Position numbers and translations under genes: made by a program. A DNA stretch of 64,000 bases, taken from positions 62,001 to 126,000 of the forward strand of contig CACNQT010000001.1 in NCBI GenBank assembly GCA_902622705.1, read 5' to 3'. This DNA is from an uncultured Prochlorococcus sp. Its GTDB lineage: Bacteria > Cyanobacteriota > Cyanobacteriia > PCC-6307 > Cyanobiaceae. Positions 63,514 through 64,000 of the stretch are shown piece after piece (position 1 is the stretch's first letter; every line of letters begins with the position of its first letter). The notes beneath the pieces were generated by a model. It did not search any database, was not told where the DNA came from, and saw nothing but the letters and a program-made list of their open reading frames with translations.

Positions 63514-63717
63514 ATGGCTTCACCCACAAATTGGTTGTTCTACAAAGAAATTGAAACTAAGATTTTATGGGTCAATATTTGTACCCAAAATTTAGAAGGA
63601 GTAGCAATTTCGATCAATAAATAGTGGAAGACAAGATATCCAGCATACAAAATTAAATTATTTTCTAAAAAAGAATTTGAGCTAGTAAAAATGGAAGCTG
63701 AGAAAAAGGAGCAATAA
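63514..63717 (+). pseudogene. Small ORF interrupted by an in-frame TAG at 63622-63624
   Basis: MASPTNWLFYKEIETKILWVNICTQNLEGVAISINK*WKTRYPAYKIKLFSKKEFELVKMEAEKKEQ. Confidence 0.45.
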
Positions 63718-63793
63718 AATTATTCTTTGGTAAATATTGATGCTGAATATTTAATTTTTGCAGCTATTATAAAATCAATAAATTAAGGAACAA

Positions 63794-63949
63794 ATGAACT
63801 CTACCTTTGCAAAAGTCTCAAATTTGAAAGTTAACAGGGCTTTTAAAATATCTATTACTCTAGCATCATCAACTTTCTTTTTGTATGCCTTGGGTCAAGC
63901 ACCAATTTTTAAAAATATTCTTGCAGGTACCTTCTCTTGCTCTGGCTAA
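63794..63949 (+). CDS. Small membrane protein, 51 aa (not in ORF track)
   Basis: MNSTFAKVSNLKVNRAFKISITLASSTFFLYALGQAPIFKNILAGTFSCSG. Confidence 0.4.
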   Translation: MNSTFAKVSNLKVNRAFKISITLASSTFFLYALGQAPIFKNILAGTFSCSG

Positions 63950-64000
63950 ATAAAATACTATTTTTTTTAGAGAAGCTAAAAAGCTAAAATAGACTGTGAT

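Noticed and set aside
44316-63949. Prophage or transposon
   Set aside because: No integrase, transposase, terminase, capsid genes or inverted terminal repeats recognised.

Overview
This 64 kb window is AT-rich, gene-dense cyanobacterial chromosome. Gene content and order (kaiBC next to rplU-rpmA with no kaiA, nblS, lpxC-fabZ-lpxA-lpxB-bamA, hli genes, many tiny membrane ORFs) point to a Prochlorococcus, probably a high-light type; this is an inference because no search was run. Bases 1 to about 45 kb are mostly conserved core genes: end of a glycogen debranching enzyme, tRNA-Gly, MFS transporter, MlaE-like permease, plsY, pyrF, tyrS, pepA, msrA, lipid A genes, purC, purD, nblS, kaiC, kaiB, rplU, rpmA, truB, rnz, petF, prmA, serA, tRNA-Val, murD and others. 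From about 44 to 64 kb the coding density falls. This part looks like a variable region, with two desaturases, three high-light-inducible proteins, about 20 or more sub-70-aa ORFs (many with one TM segment, many absent from the supplied ORF track) and several strongly folding intergenic segments. Main items for a second look: (1) a photolyase-like protein with the FAD domain N-terminal and an apparent Rossmann domain C-terminal, possibly permuted; (2) an NAD-dependent DNA ligase-like pseudogene with one in-frame stop and one frameshift; (3) a two-hairpin ncRNA candidate with an intrinsic terminator near 56.4 kb beside the hli genes; (4) a three-hairpin intergenic element near 61.9 kb and a folded element near 62.5 kb; (5) a G10 tract inside truB; (6) two unrelated-looking mini membrane proteins sharing a DDQDGGxLI tail motif; (7) a paralogous pair of small proteins; (8) a small ORF with an in-frame amber codon. 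No CRISPR array, transposase or prophage module was found.
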